A stretch of 64,000 nt of DNA from Planctomycetota bacterium (GTDB taxonomy: Bacteria > Planctomycetota > UBA1135). Positions 17,617-27,467 of the stretch are shown here, in pieces. Below the pieces are notes generated by a model. It searched no databases. It was not told where the DNA came from and saw only the letters and a program-made list of their open reading frames with translations. The stretch lies in contig JAPKBM010000006.1 of NCBI GenBank assembly GCA_026421205.1, positions 1 through 64,000 on the forward strand. The letters run 5' to 3'. How positions within the stretch are numbered: position 1 is the stretch's first letter; the number at the start of each line of letters is the position of its first letter. Both the position numbers and the translations under genes were made by a program.

Positions 17617-18559
17617 TTCTTCGGTGCTTGCCGTCAAGGTCCAAGGGCTAAAAAAATCCTATGGATCCATCGCAGCCTTGCAGGGAGTCGATTTTGAAGC
17701 CCCTGTGGGTGCAGTCACGGCATTTTTGGGGCCCAACGGTGCGGGGAAAACGACCGCAATCCGAATTTTGACGGGATCTTTATTGCCGGACGCAGGCTCC
17801 GTGCACTTATTCGGCGCTGACGCCTTGCGGTCAGGACAGGACCTCAAAAAGCGCGTGGGGTATTTGCCGGAAAACAACCCGCTCTGGCCAGAGATGACCG
17901 TAGAGGAAACCTTGGCCTTTGCTTGGTCGGCGCAAGGTCGGGTTGGACATAAGATGTCCGCCGTGGAGCGTGTGGTGGTGAGCGTGGGCTTGGAGCCTGT
18001 TTTCCGTCGGCGAATCCAAGAGTGCTCCAAAGGTTTTCGCCAGCGCGTTGGCTTGGCCCAGGCGTTGATTCATGACCCCGAACTGGTGATTTTAGACGAG
18101 CCGACCAATGGCTTGGACCCTTTGCAAGTGATTCAAATCAGAGAGCTTGTCCGTGAATTGGGACGGCAGAAAACAGTGCTTTTGACTACTCACGTGCTCC
18201 CTGAAGTCGAAGCTCTTGCCGACCGCGTGGTGCTTTTGCATGAAGGCAAAAAAGTAGTGGAAGGCACCCTCGCCGAAGTAACTTCGGTGAAAGCCGGGCA
18301 ACAACAATTCAAGGTCACCGTCAACGGCTCGGAGGAAGATTTGAAGTCCATGTTAGCTACGGCCGGTGTGACTCGCTTGGAATCGGGTTTCCCTTCTTCT
18401 TCCGCCCAAGCCTCGGCGGTAGTTTTGGCCGATGGGGGGCAGGAAATCTTTGAGGCTGCGGTGAAGCATGATTTAGTTTTACTAGAGTTGGCGCCGCGTT
18501 CAGGGACTTTAGAGTCTTTGTTTTACGGGCTCACGCAAGCGGAAGGTTTGCATGTATAA
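17603..18559 (+). CDS. ABC transporter ATP-binding protein, GldA/NatA-like
   Basis: 318 residues from ATG 17603 (ATG 17606 is equally possible), overlapping the end of rho. Walker A is GPNGAGKTT, the signature helix is represented by CSKGFRQRVGLAQAL, Walker B is LVILDEPTNGLDP and the H-loop is TTHVLPEVEAL. About 80 extra C-terminal residues form the regulatory domain of this exporter class. With the next three genes it matches the widespread ABC-2 module of ATPase, permease, auxiliary periplasmic protein and DUF4340 protein, known as GldA/F/G in gliding bacteroidetes but also found in non-gliders. The substrate is unknown. Confidence 0.92.
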   Translation: MMSPDSSVLAVKVQGLKKSYGSIAALQGVDFEAPVGAVTAFLGPNGAGKTTAIRILTGSLLPDAGSVHLFGADALRSGQDLKKRVGYLPENNPLWPEMTVEETLAFAWSAQGRVGHKMSAVERVVVSVGLEPVFRRRIQECSKGFRQRVGLAQALIHDPELVILDEPTNGLDPLQVIQIRELVRELGRQKTVLLTTHVLPEVEALADRVVLLHEGKKVVEGTLAEVTSVKAGQQQFKVTVNGSEEDLKSMLATAGVTRLESGFPSSSAQASAVVLADGGQEIFEAAVKHDLVLLELAPRSGTLESLFYGLTQAEGLHV

Positions 18560-19274
18560 TATTCTTCTTTTCGCGAAGCGGGAATTACGCGTCTTCGTAG
18601 ACACACCGGTGGGTTACGTGGTCTTGGCCGTGTTCCCCGCAACCATGGCCGCACTTTTCTTTTTAGCCGGTTCTTTTTTTGCAGAAAGCGAGGCGACTTT
18701 GCGAAACTTCTTCACGTGGATGCCCATAGCGATGGCTTTGCTGGTCCCAGCTTTAACCATGCGGATGTGGTCGGAGGAAATTAGAGAGGGGACGGAGGAA
18801 CTCTTACTGACTTGGCCGATTCGTTTGCGGGAATTGGTGTTGGGAAAATTCTTGGGTGCATTAAGTCTTTTATTCCTCACCCTTTTGGCTACGGCCATGA
18901 TTCCAATGACGGTGGCTTATTTGGGAGATGTTGATGGGGGGGTCGTGCTTGCAGGTTATTGCGGTACTTTCTTATTGGGTGCGGTTTGCGCTAGTTTAGG
19001 CCTGTTGCTTTCTTCGCTCACGCGCAATCAAATTGTGGCTTGGTTGTCGTCGGCGGCTATCTTGATTGCTTTGAACCTTTTAGGCTTGGCGGCTACGGCG
19101 CGTTCCATTCCGCCTTCGTTGGCGCATGCACTGGAAACCTTGGACCTTGGCTTGCATTTTTATTCCATGAGTCGTGGGGTAATTGACGCTGCCGACCTTC
19201 TCTTTTTCTTAGGCCTCACTCTTTTCTTCTTGGTTTGTAACGGATTGGTGTTGGAGCGGAGGTTGCGCCGATGA
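18552..19274 (+). CDS. ABC-2 type permease, GldF-like
   Basis: 240 residues with six predicted membrane helices. The short cytoplasmic segment EEIREGTEELLLTWPI is the typical coupling region of ABC-2 permeases of the GldF/NosY group. It overlaps the ATPase gene by 8 bp and the auxiliary gene by ATGA, so the four-gene module is tightly coupled. Confidence 0.9.
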   Translation: MYNILLFAKRELRVFVDTPVGYVVLAVFPATMAALFFLAGSFFAESEATLRNFFTWMPIAMALLVPALTMRMWSEEIREGTEELLLTWPIRLRELVLGKFLGALSLLFLTLLATAMIPMTVAYLGDVDGGVVLAGYCGTFLLGAVCASLGLLLSSLTRNQIVAWLSSAAILIALNLLGLAATARSIPPSLAHALETLDLGLHFYSMSRGVIDAADLLFFLGLTLFFLVCNGLVLERRLRR

Positions 19275-20962
19275 GCACCCGCCCGAAAACATCGGTATGG
19301 ACTGTTTCCCTTCTGCTTGGTTGCCTTTTTAGCTTCTTGGCTTTTGTGGAGACCTTGACTTGGCGTATTGATTTAACGGAGGATCAGCGCTACACCATTT
19401 CCCCAGCCACCTTGTCGCTTTTGGGGCAGTTGGAAGATCGCTTGCAGGTAAAACTTTACTTCAACGAAGACATCGAAGGTGCCGAGCACTTGATGCCAGC
19501 ACGGAAAGACCTCGTCAATCTTTTGGAAGAAGTTGCACGTTATTCCAAGGGCCGCATGGTTTTGGAGACCGTAGACCCCACGGTCGACTTAGTCGCTGCA
19601 CGTGATGCAGAGCACGTTGGTGTAGTTCCCATTACGGTGACCGATCGGGAAGTGGGAGGCGTCAGCATGGAGAGTCTTTATCAAGGCTTAGAAATGCGTT
19701 ACCAAGACCGTTCGGAGGTCATTCCATTTTTGGTGCCTGGTGAATTCGAATTTGCTTTTTCGGTTCGACTTGCTGCACTTCTTCGGGAAAATCGCCCGGT
19801 CCTTGGCTTCTTCTCCCGAGAGCCCGCCCTCTCTCCGCCCATGCCAGGCCTCCCGCAAAAGGCTTCACCCAACCGCATTTTTGAAAAGCTAAGGGAGCGG
19901 CTTGGCTCTCGTTACGCTATTCGCGACTATCGGACGGCGTCGGCGGACGCACCTTTTGATCGGGATTTATCTGCGCTGGTGGTGGCGCGCCCCGAAGAGG
20001 TGACGGAGGAAGAGCAGGAGCAGTTGACGGCGTACTTGCAAGACGGGGGGAATATTTTAATTTTCATGGACCATGAGGTCATTGATCCCAGTCAAGGTTT
20101 CACGGTCACTCCGTTGCAAACCGGAATGGAAGAATGGCTTTCTCTGTGGGGGCTCAAAGTTCACCCACATTGGGTGTATGACCAGCAAGCCCAAGTTCTT
20201 CCCGTGGGCGAGCAGTTCGTGACATTGCCCGACGGTCGCCGCGCGCGCAATGTCATCACGATGCCTTATGGTCTTTTCCCGATGCTCACAGGAGATGCAC
20301 TTTCTCGTGGGCATGTGGTGACCTCTGAATTGGATCGGGTTGCCATGATGTGGGCGCATCCGATTTCATACAAACAAACGGTGCCGGGATTAAGCGCGGA
20401 AAATCTTCTGCGGAGCTCGGAGAAATCTTGGGCGTTACCTCCCGACGTGAATGTCAGCATGAGTCGATCGAACTTGGAGCTCTTGCAGGCTATGGCTTCT
20501 ACTAAGGGGCCTCCGTCTCGTTTTGCCTTGGGCACAATTTTATCTGGCGCCTTCGCCGAGGGTGCAAAGCCTGGAGTCTTGGTGGTTCTGGGAGACGCCG
20601 ACCTTTTCCATAACCGTTCCTTGCCACAGGGGTCCGAGAATGCCATTTTCGGTGTGAACTTGTTGGATTGGCTTTCTCAAGAAGATGAATTGATCGCTTT
20701 ACGTACCCGAGGACGTCGGTCCCGTGAACTGCGTGATTTCTATCAAGAATCCATTGAAATCCAAGGTGGTCTGGCTGGAACTGATGTGGAGAACCGAGTG
20801 ATTGACCGTCGGGCGCAGAAGGCGCGAATTTCTGCACAACGAACGATGGCCTGGTCCAATATTTTCTTTCCGCCCCTTCTTATTCTTCTTGCCGCTTTTG
20901 GGCACTTTGCGGTGCGTCGATCTCAGTCAAGAGTCCCTTTTGTCCGAGGAGATTCCCGATGA
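19271..20962 (+). CDS. ABC transporter auxiliary protein, GldG-like
   Basis: 563 residues. An N-terminal membrane helix (LLLGCLFSFLAFVETL) is followed by the typical opening RIDLTEDQRYTISPAT of GldG-like auxiliary proteins, a large periplasmic domain (VKLYFNEDI, then ARPEEVTEEEQEQL and NILIFMDHEV), and a C-terminal helix (NIFFPPLLILLAAFGHFAV). It couples to the next gene by ATGA. Its partner membrane proteins are the preceding permease and ATPase. Confidence 0.88.
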   Translation: MSTRPKTSVWTVSLLLGCLFSFLAFVETLTWRIDLTEDQRYTISPATLSLLGQLEDRLQVKLYFNEDIEGAEHLMPARKDLVNLLEEVARYSKGRMVLETVDPTVDLVAARDAEHVGVVPITVTDREVGGVSMESLYQGLEMRYQDRSEVIPFLVPGEFEFAFSVRLAALLRENRPVLGFFSREPALSPPMPGLPQKASPNRIFEKLRERLGSRYAIRDYRTASADAPFDRDLSALVVARPEEVTEEEQEQLTAYLQDGGNILIFMDHEVIDPSQGFTVTPLQTGMEEWLSLWGLKVHPHWVYDQQAQVLPVGEQFVTLPDGRRARNVITMPYGLFPMLTGDALSRGHVVTSELDRVAMMWAHPISYKQTVPGLSAENLLRSSEKSWALPPDVNVSMSRSNLELLQAMASTKGPPSRFALGTILSGAFAEGAKPGVLVVLGDADLFHNRSLPQGSENAIFGVNLLDWLSQEDELIALRTRGRRSRELRDFYQESIEIQGGLAGTDVENRVIDRRAQKARISAQRTMAWSNIFFPPLLILLAAFGHFAVRRSQSRVPFVRGDSR

Positions 20963-21963
20963 GCTTTCGCGACAAAAAACTTTTCCTCTTATTCCTGATG
21001 CTATTTACTTTAGCCTTAAGTGTGCATCGGCCTTGGGAGGGAAGTGCGCACACACAAACTTCGGCTACCGTGCTCGCCATGTTTCCTGGTTTGAACGAAG
21101 ACGGCGATCAGATTGCCATGATTGAAATCGTTTCTCCGTCAGGAATGGTGACTTTGCAGCGCGGTCAGCAAGGGAAACGAGATTATCCATGGAAAGTTGT
21201 GCAGCGCTTTGGGCATCCCGCCGATCTCACTCGCCTGCGCCATTTGTTGGATAGTATGGCGGCGTTGACTACGGCAGATTTGGTGTCAGAGGAGAAGTCC
21301 AGTCACGAAACCTATCAAGTAGAGAAAAGTCGGGCTACGCGGGTGCGTGTATTAAATGCTCAAGGTGTCATCCTCGCGGACCTAGTCGGCGGGGGTCTTC
21401 GTTCTCAAGATCCGACGTCTGGCCGCGATGCTGTGTTGGAGTTCTATATTCGCCCTACCGCAAGCTCCGCAGTTTATCTTGCTGGGAATTATTCAGCTCC
21501 TTTAACTTCTCCCGACGATTGGTGTGACACTTGGTTTCTTCGAGATTTAGAAACTGCACGAATCCAAACGTTAGAAAGAGAAGACTTAGACGGCACTGAA
21601 TCTTGGAAGTTGGTGCGTACCCTGACCGAGGACTCCTCTCAAAGCGTTTGGCAAATGGTTGCCCCTGTCTCTAGGGAAGTCCCCGCGTTTGTGGGGGACT
21701 CCTTCGCTTATTCCGTGGTGCATTTTCGTGCAGCGGAAGTTATCGGTGCTTCCATCGAGGACCCGCGCTTGGGTCAAGTCACGGATATCTTTCGCGTTGG
21801 CATTGATGACGATGTCTTAGAAATGGTTTTTGGAGCACCGGCAGGAGAAAATCGCCGCTATGGAATCGTGCGTGGGCTTCCATTCCTGTACGCGGTTGCT
21901 CAGCACGATGTCGAGCAACTCCGGCAATCCGTTCGAAAAATGCAGGTTCTCGACGAAGACTAG
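20959..21963 (+). CDS. DUF4340-like membrane-anchored periplasmic protein
   Basis: 334 residues: an N-terminal membrane anchor (LFLLFLMLFTLALSV) and a periplasmic region with repeated beta segments such as ATRVRVLNAQGVILADLVGGG and AVYLAGNYSAPL, followed by DTWFLRDLETARI. This layout and its place behind a GldG-like gene match DUF4340 proteins, which accompany such ABC-2 modules. Function is unknown. It is the last gene of the rho-linked module; guaB begins 31 nt later. Confidence 0.8.
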   Translation: MSFRDKKLFLLFLMLFTLALSVHRPWEGSAHTQTSATVLAMFPGLNEDGDQIAMIEIVSPSGMVTLQRGQQGKRDYPWKVVQRFGHPADLTRLRHLLDSMAALTTADLVSEEKSSHETYQVEKSRATRVRVLNAQGVILADLVGGGLRSQDPTSGRDAVLEFYIRPTASSAVYLAGNYSAPLTSPDDWCDTWFLRDLETARIQTLEREDLDGTESWKLVRTLTEDSSQSVWQMVAPVSREVPAFVGDSFAYSVVHFRAAEVIGASIEDPRLGQVTDIFRVGIDDDVLEMVFGAPAGENRRYGIVRGLPFLYAVAQHDVEQLRQSVRKMQVLDED

Positions 21964-21983
21964 GTTTTTTCGCATAGGTTCGG

Positions 21984-21989
21984 TAGAAT
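21984..21989 (+). promoter_or_regulatory. Putative -10 element for a leaderless guaB transcript
   Basis: TAGAAT ends 5 nt before the guaB ATG at 21995. There is no Shine-Dalgarno sequence before that ATG. It lies just after the stop of the upstream operon. Confidence 0.4.
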
Positions 21990-21994
21990 CAGCT

Positions 21995-23440
21995 ATGGAC
22001 CTTCCCTTGGCCCTCACCTTTGACGATGTCCTCCTGATTCCGCAAGAATCGGACATCCTTCCCACCGAAGTCAACGCTTCCACACGTTTTTCGCGCGGAG
22101 TTCGCCTGAAAATCCCGGTGTCTTCGGCTGCCATGGACACGGTAACCGAAGCTGGATTGGCCATTGCCATGGCTCAGCAGGGCGGCATCGGCATTATTCA
22201 TCGCAACTTGTCCATTGAGGATCAAGTGCAAGAAGTGGAGCGCGTGAAGCGTTCGGCTCACGGTGTCATCCGAGACCCACTCACCTTGGCGCCCACCAAC
22301 ACGATTGCCGATGCACGTCGGTTGATGGAAGAACACGAAACTTCCGGGTTCCCCATTTTGGCCGACGGAAAGGTCGTCGGTATTTTGACGCGCAGAGATT
22401 TGGAATTTCGTGGCGGAGACGATGTCAAAATTCAGGACCTTATGACCACGCAGTTAGTGACGGCTCCATCCGGCACAAACTTGGCACAAGCGCAAGAAAT
22501 TCTGGAAAATGCCAAAGTGGAAAAACTTCTTCTTTTGGACAAGGACGGGGGCTTGGATGGTCTCATCACCATGAGGGATATTCGGTTAAGCCGTGAGTTC
22601 CCAAACGCTGCCAAAGATGACGAGGGGAGTTTGTTGGTAGGAGCTGCGGTGGGCGTGATGGACTATGATCGCGCGGAGGAACTTTTAGACGCGGGCGTAG
22701 ATGTCCTTGTCGTGGACACGGCTCATGGGCATAGCTCCAACGTTATTGAAACGGTCAAAGAATTAAAGAGACGTTTGGACGTAGACGTGGTGGCCGGAAA
22801 CATCGCTACGGCCGAAGCCGCTGAGGCATTGGTGGAAGCGGGAGCCGACGGCATTAAGGTCGGCATTGGACCCGGAAGCATTTGTACTACGCGAGTGGTT
22901 GCAGGCGTCGGCGTTCCACAATTTAGCGCGGTTTACGCGGTCAGCCAGGTTTGTGCGGCTTCGGATGTTCCGGTAATTGCCGATGGAGGCATTCGTCATT
23001 CTGGAGACGCCGTCAAGGCTTTGGGCGCGGGAGCCTCTTCCGTGATGCTGGGGTCTTTGTTTGCCGGTACCGAAGAAAGCCCGGGCGAATCCTTCCTCTA
23101 TCAAGGCCGCTCCTTCAAAGTAGTGCGCGGCATGGGTTCCTTGGCCGCCATGGTGGACGGGGGCAAAGCAAGGTACGGTCAAGCCGCCGTCCACGAAACG
23201 CAGAAACTGGTTCCGGAAGGCATCGAAGGCATGGTTCCCAGCCGTGGCCCTTTGGCGCCATTCTTGTACCAATTTGTAGGCGGCGTTCGCGCAGGCATGG
23301 GTTACGTCGGCGCCGAAGACCTTGACATTTTCCGTGCCAAAGCACGTTTTGTGCGCATCACCAGCGCGGGCGTTTCAGAGAGCCATCCTCACGATGTTCG
23401 CGTTACCAAAGAAGCACCGAACTACCGCACGGTTCAATAA
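21995..23440 (+). CDS. guaB: Inosine-5'-monophosphate dehydrogenase
   Basis: 481 residues from ATG 21995; the frame is open from 21830, but [16 protein letters not shown] is the family N-terminus. IMPDH oxidises IMP to XMP with NAD+, the committed step to GMP. The catalytic loop GPGSICTTR carries C297, and [12 protein letters not shown] and GMGSLAAM bind the phosphate. Residues about 90-205 hold two CBS domains between barrel strands. The gene is followed after 8 nt by guaA, forming a complete IMP-to-GMP pair. Confidence 0.96.
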   Translation: MDLPLALTFDDVLLIPQESDILPTEVNASTRFSRGVRLKIPVSSAAMDTVTEAGLAIAMAQQGGIGIIHRNLSIEDQVQEVERVKRSAHGVIRDPLTLAPTNTIADARRLMEEHETSGFPILADGKVVGILTRRDLEFRGGDDVKIQDLMTTQLVTAPSGTNLAQAQEILENAKVEKLLLLDKDGGLDGLITMRDIRLSREFPNAAKDDEGSLLVGAAVGVMDYDRAEELLDAGVDVLVVDTAHGHSSNVIETVKELKRRLDVDVVAGNIATAEAAEALVEAGADGIKVGIGPGSICTTRVVAGVGVPQFSAVYAVSQVCAASDVPVIADGGIRHSGDAVKALGAGASSVMLGSLFAGTEESPGESFLYQGRSFKVVRGMGSLAAMVDGGKARYGQAAVHETQKLVPEGIEGMVPSRGPLAPFLYQFVGGVRAGMGYVGAEDLDIFRAKARFVRITSAGVSESHPHDVRVTKEAPNYRTVQ

Positions 23441-23448
23441 TTCAGTCC

Positions 23449-24987
23449 ATGCACGAACGCATCCTCATTGTGGACTTTGGGTCCCAGTACACTCAGCTCA
23501 TCGCGCGCCGTGTTCGCGAGCACGAGATTTTTTCCGAAGTTGTCCCGGCGCACAAAGCGCACTTGTCCTTGGGGGATGACCTGCGCGGCATCATTCTTTC
23601 GGGTGGCCCAGCAAGTGCCTATGAAAAAGGTGCGCCTGATTTGGACCGGACCGTCTTAGAGGCCGAAGTCCCTATTTTGGGTATTTGTTATGGCATGCAG
23701 TGGATGTGTGAAACGATGGGCGGCAAAGTGGTTCCAGGTGAACAGCGGGAATTTGGTTTCACAGAAATGAAAGTTCCCGAAGTCTCGCCACTCTTCGAGG
23801 GCGTTGCCGAAGACACCGTGGTTTGGATGAGCCATGGAGACCGTGTGGAATCTTTGCCAGAAGGTTTTGTGCGCTTGGCGCATACGGCAGACTGTCCCGA
23901 AGCTGCTGTGGGAGATCCATCTCGAAATCTCTACGGACTTCAATTCCATCCTGAGGTGGCGCACACCCACGAAGGAGATCGATTGCTGGAAAACTTTTTG
24001 CGGAAAATTTGCCAGTGCCGTGGTGATTGGGCACCTGCCGACCTTGCGCAAGAATTGATTGCTCGTGTTAAAGAGCAAGTCGGTGAGACGGGTGAAATCG
24101 TTTTGGGATTGTCCGGCGGAGTGGACTCTTCCATTGTGGGTGCTATCTGCCAAGCGGCCATTGGCAGTCGATGTCATGCAATTTTTGTGGATACAGGCTT
24201 ACTGCGCGCCGGCGAACGAGATATCGTGAAATCTACCTTTAAGGACCACTTTGAATTGGACCTGACTGTCGTCGATGCCGCTGATCGTTTCCTGGGTAAA
24301 CTCGCTGGGCAAACGGATCCAGAGCGGAAAAGAAAAATCATTGGCCATGAGTTTGTGGATATTTTTAGAGAGCAAGCCACACGTTTTGAAAACGCACACT
24401 TCCTTGGCCAAGGCACGCTTTACCCCGACGTGATTGAATCGGTTCCTGCCCATGGTGGCGCTACCGAGGTTATTAAGTCACACCATAATGTGGGTGGCCT
24501 TCCTGACGACTTAGATATGGAGTTGGTGGAACCACTTCGCCTTCTCTTTAAAGATGAAGTCCGAGACCTTGGCCGTGTTCTTGGTCTTCCGGAAGAAATG
24601 GTTGCGCGTCAACCTTTCCCGGGCCCGGGTCTCGCCGTGCGTTGTGTGGGGGATTGCACCGTAGATCGTATTGAGCGTCTCCGAGAAGCTGACCGTATTG
24701 TTCGAGAGGAGCTGGAAACGCGGGGAGAGCACGATGGCGTTTGGCAATACTTTGCCGTCTTAACTGGGGCGCGTTCCGTCGGCGTGATGGGGGATAAAAG
24801 GACCTATGAAGAGGCGTGCGCTATTCGTTGCGTGCAGTCCTCCGATGGCATGACGGCAGATTGGGTTTACCCATCTAGGGAGTGTCTTCAGGCAATCTCC
24901 AGCCGAATAATCAACGGGATTCGGGGAATTAACCGTGTGGTTTTGGATATTACGTCGAAGCCACCCGGTACGATTGAATGGGAGTGA
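23449..24987 (+). CDS. guaA: GMP synthase (glutamine-hydrolysing)
   Basis: 512 residues, standard two-domain form. The class I glutamine amidotransferase domain has GICYGMQ with nucleophile C80 and the LQFHPEVAHT triad segment. The ATP pyrophosphatase domain has the PP-loop SGGVDS at 222-227. The C-terminal dimerisation domain shows RQPFPGPGLAVR and ends in the family-typical KPPGTIEWE. It converts XMP to GMP. No Shine-Dalgarno sequence is seen in the 8 nt after guaB. A 6-bp inverted repeat (CCTAAC/GTTAGG) follows the stop but lacks a T tract. Confidence 0.96.
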   Translation: MHERILIVDFGSQYTQLIARRVREHEIFSEVVPAHKAHLSLGDDLRGIILSGGPASAYEKGAPDLDRTVLEAEVPILGICYGMQWMCETMGGKVVPGEQREFGFTEMKVPEVSPLFEGVAEDTVVWMSHGDRVESLPEGFVRLAHTADCPEAAVGDPSRNLYGLQFHPEVAHTHEGDRLLENFLRKICQCRGDWAPADLAQELIARVKEQVGETGEIVLGLSGGVDSSIVGAICQAAIGSRCHAIFVDTGLLRAGERDIVKSTFKDHFELDLTVVDAADRFLGKLAGQTDPERKRKIIGHEFVDIFREQATRFENAHFLGQGTLYPDVIESVPAHGGATEVIKSHHNVGGLPDDLDMELVEPLRLLFKDEVRDLGRVLGLPEEMVARQPFPGPGLAVRCVGDCTVDRIERLREADRIVREELETRGEHDGVWQYFAVLTGARSVGVMGDKRTYEEACAIRCVQSSDGMTADWVYPSRECLQAISSRIINGIRGINRVVLDITSKPPGTIEWE

Positions 24988-25147
24988 CCTAACTTCTTTT
25001 ATATTAGGAGGTTAGGGGCGTATTTTCTTGGGATTATTCTCTTGCGGAATTCCAACAACCTATTCAGTATGGAGATACCCTTCATTGAGACGCCGTTCCC
25101 CTCGGTTCGCCGATTCCGTCGTCTCCCTACCCCCCCTAGGAGTCCCC

Positions 25148-27379
25148 ATGAAATTTTCTTCGTTTTTGCGCCTCACGGTTCTTTTTGCGGCTGTGGCATT
25201 TTTCTCTCCGCTCGCTTCTGCCCAAGGCTGGATTCATACCTGGTACGGTGACGTCGGTTATCAATCCCTCGGTGAGTCTTGTTCTGACCTCGGTGACATC
25301 GACGGTGACGGATATGCCGATATCATTTTGGGTGCTCCCCGAGATAAGACTGCTGGCCCTGATGCGGGTTTAGCCCGAATTTATTCAGGGGGTACTGGTT
25401 TTAAAATTTGGGAAGGCTTAGGCTGGGTTCAGGGGGATGCCTATGGGTTCTCCGTCTCCGGTGCCGGTGACTTGAATGGTGACGGAACACCAGACTTTTT
25501 GATTGGTGCCCACCAAGCCGACTTTAATGGCCAAGGAAGTGGCCGAATTTATGCTTACTCTGGCGCGGGCTTTCAATTCCTGTATGCCGTAGACGGCATT
25601 GGAACCTTGGACTGGCTGGGTGTTTCTTTGAGTGACGCCGGCGATGTGAACAACGATGGCTTTGATGATTTCATTGCCGGAGCATGGGAATATGGTGGCA
25701 GCTTAAGCAGTAATGGAGACGGCACGGGTTACGCGCGTGTTTACTCCGGAATCGACGGTTCGGTTTTGCACACCATTGTGGGTGCCGGCCCGAAAGACTT
25801 CTGTGGTCGTTCGGTGGGCGGTGCAGGAGATATCAATAGCGATGGCTTCGATGACTTCATGATTGGTTCCTATGGCCGTGATAACAATTTTACGAATAGT
25901 GGAAACATCAGTGTTTACTCGGGTGCCACAGGTGCGCTCCTACTTTCTATGGATGGTATTGCCTCCAAGGACAAAATCGGGCTGACCTGTCACAATGCAG
26001 GCGACACCAATGGCGATGGCGTGAATGACATCATCACAGGTGGCTACGGTCAGACGGCCGCCAATGGCCCCTACTCTGGCGTTGCAATGGTCTTTTCCGG
26101 CGCAGACGGATCCATCCTTCATACGTGGTACGGAGATAATCAAGCGGACTACTTCGGTTCTGCTGTCGGGGGTGGCCAGGACCTAGACCAAGATGGCTTT
26201 TCCGATGTCGTGGTGGGGATCTACAACGATGATTCTACGGGCGGAAATGCGGGCGCCATGCGCGCATACTCGGGTGCCACGGGCTTAGAGATTTTCACTG
26301 CTTACGGAGACTCTCAACATGATTTGATGGGCTATTCCGTAACGATGACCCCTGACGTGAATGGCGACGGAGTTCCGGATGCGGTTAGTGGCGGATTGCA
26401 ATATGACGGTGGTCCCGGCCCTGGAAACGGCGTTGCCCGCGTGTGGGATTCCACCGTGGCACCTCCGCCACCTCCACCCCATTGGTTCTCTTTGCCGACC
26501 ACCTTTGTTTCAGTTGGTGCAGGCTATGTCGATGACTTCGAAAGTTATGCCGGAAACGTGCCTTCCCACTTTGGAATCAACGCTTTGGACACTTTCCGTC
26601 GTCAGCCGTCGGCAGACGCATGGTGCAACATTGGCCAGATGGGTCCTTGCACCGGTGGCATAAGTGGCAATGGCCCCTACTCGGGTTCCTTTGGCTTGGA
26701 GATGGGCAATGAACCTCTTTCTATCACGCACGCAAATGTGGCGAATGCACTCATCATTGGCTTGGACGGCACCGGTGCCGGCTCCTTAGTCTTGAATATG
26801 AAAGTTTGGAACCACGGAGAAGAAATCGGTGATGGTGATGGCGTATTTGTCTCGGAGAATGGGTTAGATTGGACGCAAGTTCAAATGGGCTGGAATAATC
26901 TATCCGTTGGTGTTTGGAGTGACGTGAATGACGTTGACTTGTCCAATGCCGGAGTCAATACGGATGGCCCGTTCTACTTGTGTATAGCTCAAGAAGATAA
27001 TTATCCCATCGGCGATGGTGATGGAATTAACATTGATGACATCTCCGTGGCAGTTTCCGCACCTGCGGGCTACACAATCACAGATGTTATTCCGGGCGTT
27101 GCGGGTTCTATGAATGGCATCCTTGTTTCGGGAGCCACCCCTGGCGCGCGGTCATATTTCACCTACGGAGTTCGTCTAGGTACGACGAATATTCCAGGCT
27201 GTTCCGCCACCCTTGATATTGGTGGGGCCAAGTTGGGTGGTTACGCCCCTGCTGACGCCAATGGAAACGTGACTTTTGTGACTCCAGTTCCTCCTTCTGT
27301 AGCAGGGATTACGATTTACATTCAGGCACTGGAACACGCACTTTGTGAAGTCACCAACGTATACGCCCAAACGTTCTAA
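25148..27379 (+). CDS. Secreted FG-GAP repeat (integrin-like beta-propeller) protein
   Basis: 743 residues. ATG 25148 has an AGGAG ribosome binding site (25138-25142) and gives a clear signal peptide (LTVLFAAVAFFSPLASAQ); the longer frame from 25028 is not plausible. Seven FG-GAP repeats follow, each with a calcium-binding DxDxDG-like loop (DIDGDGYAD, DLNGDGTPD, DVNNDGFDD, DINSDGFDD, DTNGDGVND, DLDQDGFSD, DVNGDGVPD), probably one propeller. A proline linker (PPPPPP) leads to a jelly-roll-like domain and a C-terminal beta domain ending in CEVTNVYAQTF, of a kind common in marine planctomycete secretomes. Its ligand is unknown. Confidence 0.9.
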   Translation: MKFSSFLRLTVLFAAVAFFSPLASAQGWIHTWYGDVGYQSLGESCSDLGDIDGDGYADIILGAPRDKTAGPDAGLARIYSGGTGFKIWEGLGWVQGDAYGFSVSGAGDLNGDGTPDFLIGAHQADFNGQGSGRIYAYSGAGFQFLYAVDGIGTLDWLGVSLSDAGDVNNDGFDDFIAGAWEYGGSLSSNGDGTGYARVYSGIDGSVLHTIVGAGPKDFCGRSVGGAGDINSDGFDDFMIGSYGRDNNFTNSGNISVYSGATGALLLSMDGIASKDKIGLTCHNAGDTNGDGVNDIITGGYGQTAANGPYSGVAMVFSGADGSILHTWYGDNQADYFGSAVGGGQDLDQDGFSDVVVGIYNDDSTGGNAGAMRAYSGATGLEIFTAYGDSQHDLMGYSVTMTPDVNGDGVPDAVSGGLQYDGGPGPGNGVARVWDSTVAPPPPPPHWFSLPTTFVSVGAGYVDDFESYAGNVPSHFGINALDTFRRQPSADAWCNIGQMGPCTGGISGNGPYSGSFGLEMGNEPLSITHANVANALIIGLDGTGAGSLVLNMKVWNHGEEIGDGDGVFVSENGLDWTQVQMGWNNLSVGVWSDVNDVDLSNAGVNTDGPFYLCIAQEDNYPIGDGDGINIDDISVAVSAPAGYTITDVIPGVAGSMNGILVSGATPGARSYFTYGVRLGTTNIPGCSATLDIGGAKLGGYAPADANGNVTFVTPVPPSVAGITIYIQALEHALCEVTNVYAQTF

Positions 27380-27394
27380 ATGCTTCGCTTTCTG

Positions 27395-27425
27395 GAGGCC
27401 GCCTTTTTTGGCGGCCTCTTTTTTT
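27395..27425 (+). terminator. Rho-independent terminator after the FG-GAP gene
   Basis: GAGGCCGCC and GGCGGCCTC form a perfect 9-bp stem around a T6 loop, followed by seven T. It starts 16 nt after the stop codon. Confidence 0.92.
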
Positions 27426-27455
27426 GTTCCATATTGCTCTCCGGAAACGCCACAT

Positions 27456-27461
27456 TAAGAT
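27456..27461 (+). promoter_or_regulatory. Putative -10 element before the small membrane-protein gene
   Basis: TAAGAT ends 6 nt before GTG 27468. TTGCTC lies 16 bp upstream of it. The intervening GAGGGG touches the start codon and is too close for normal ribosome binding. Confidence 0.3.
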
Positions 27462-27467
27462 GAGGGG

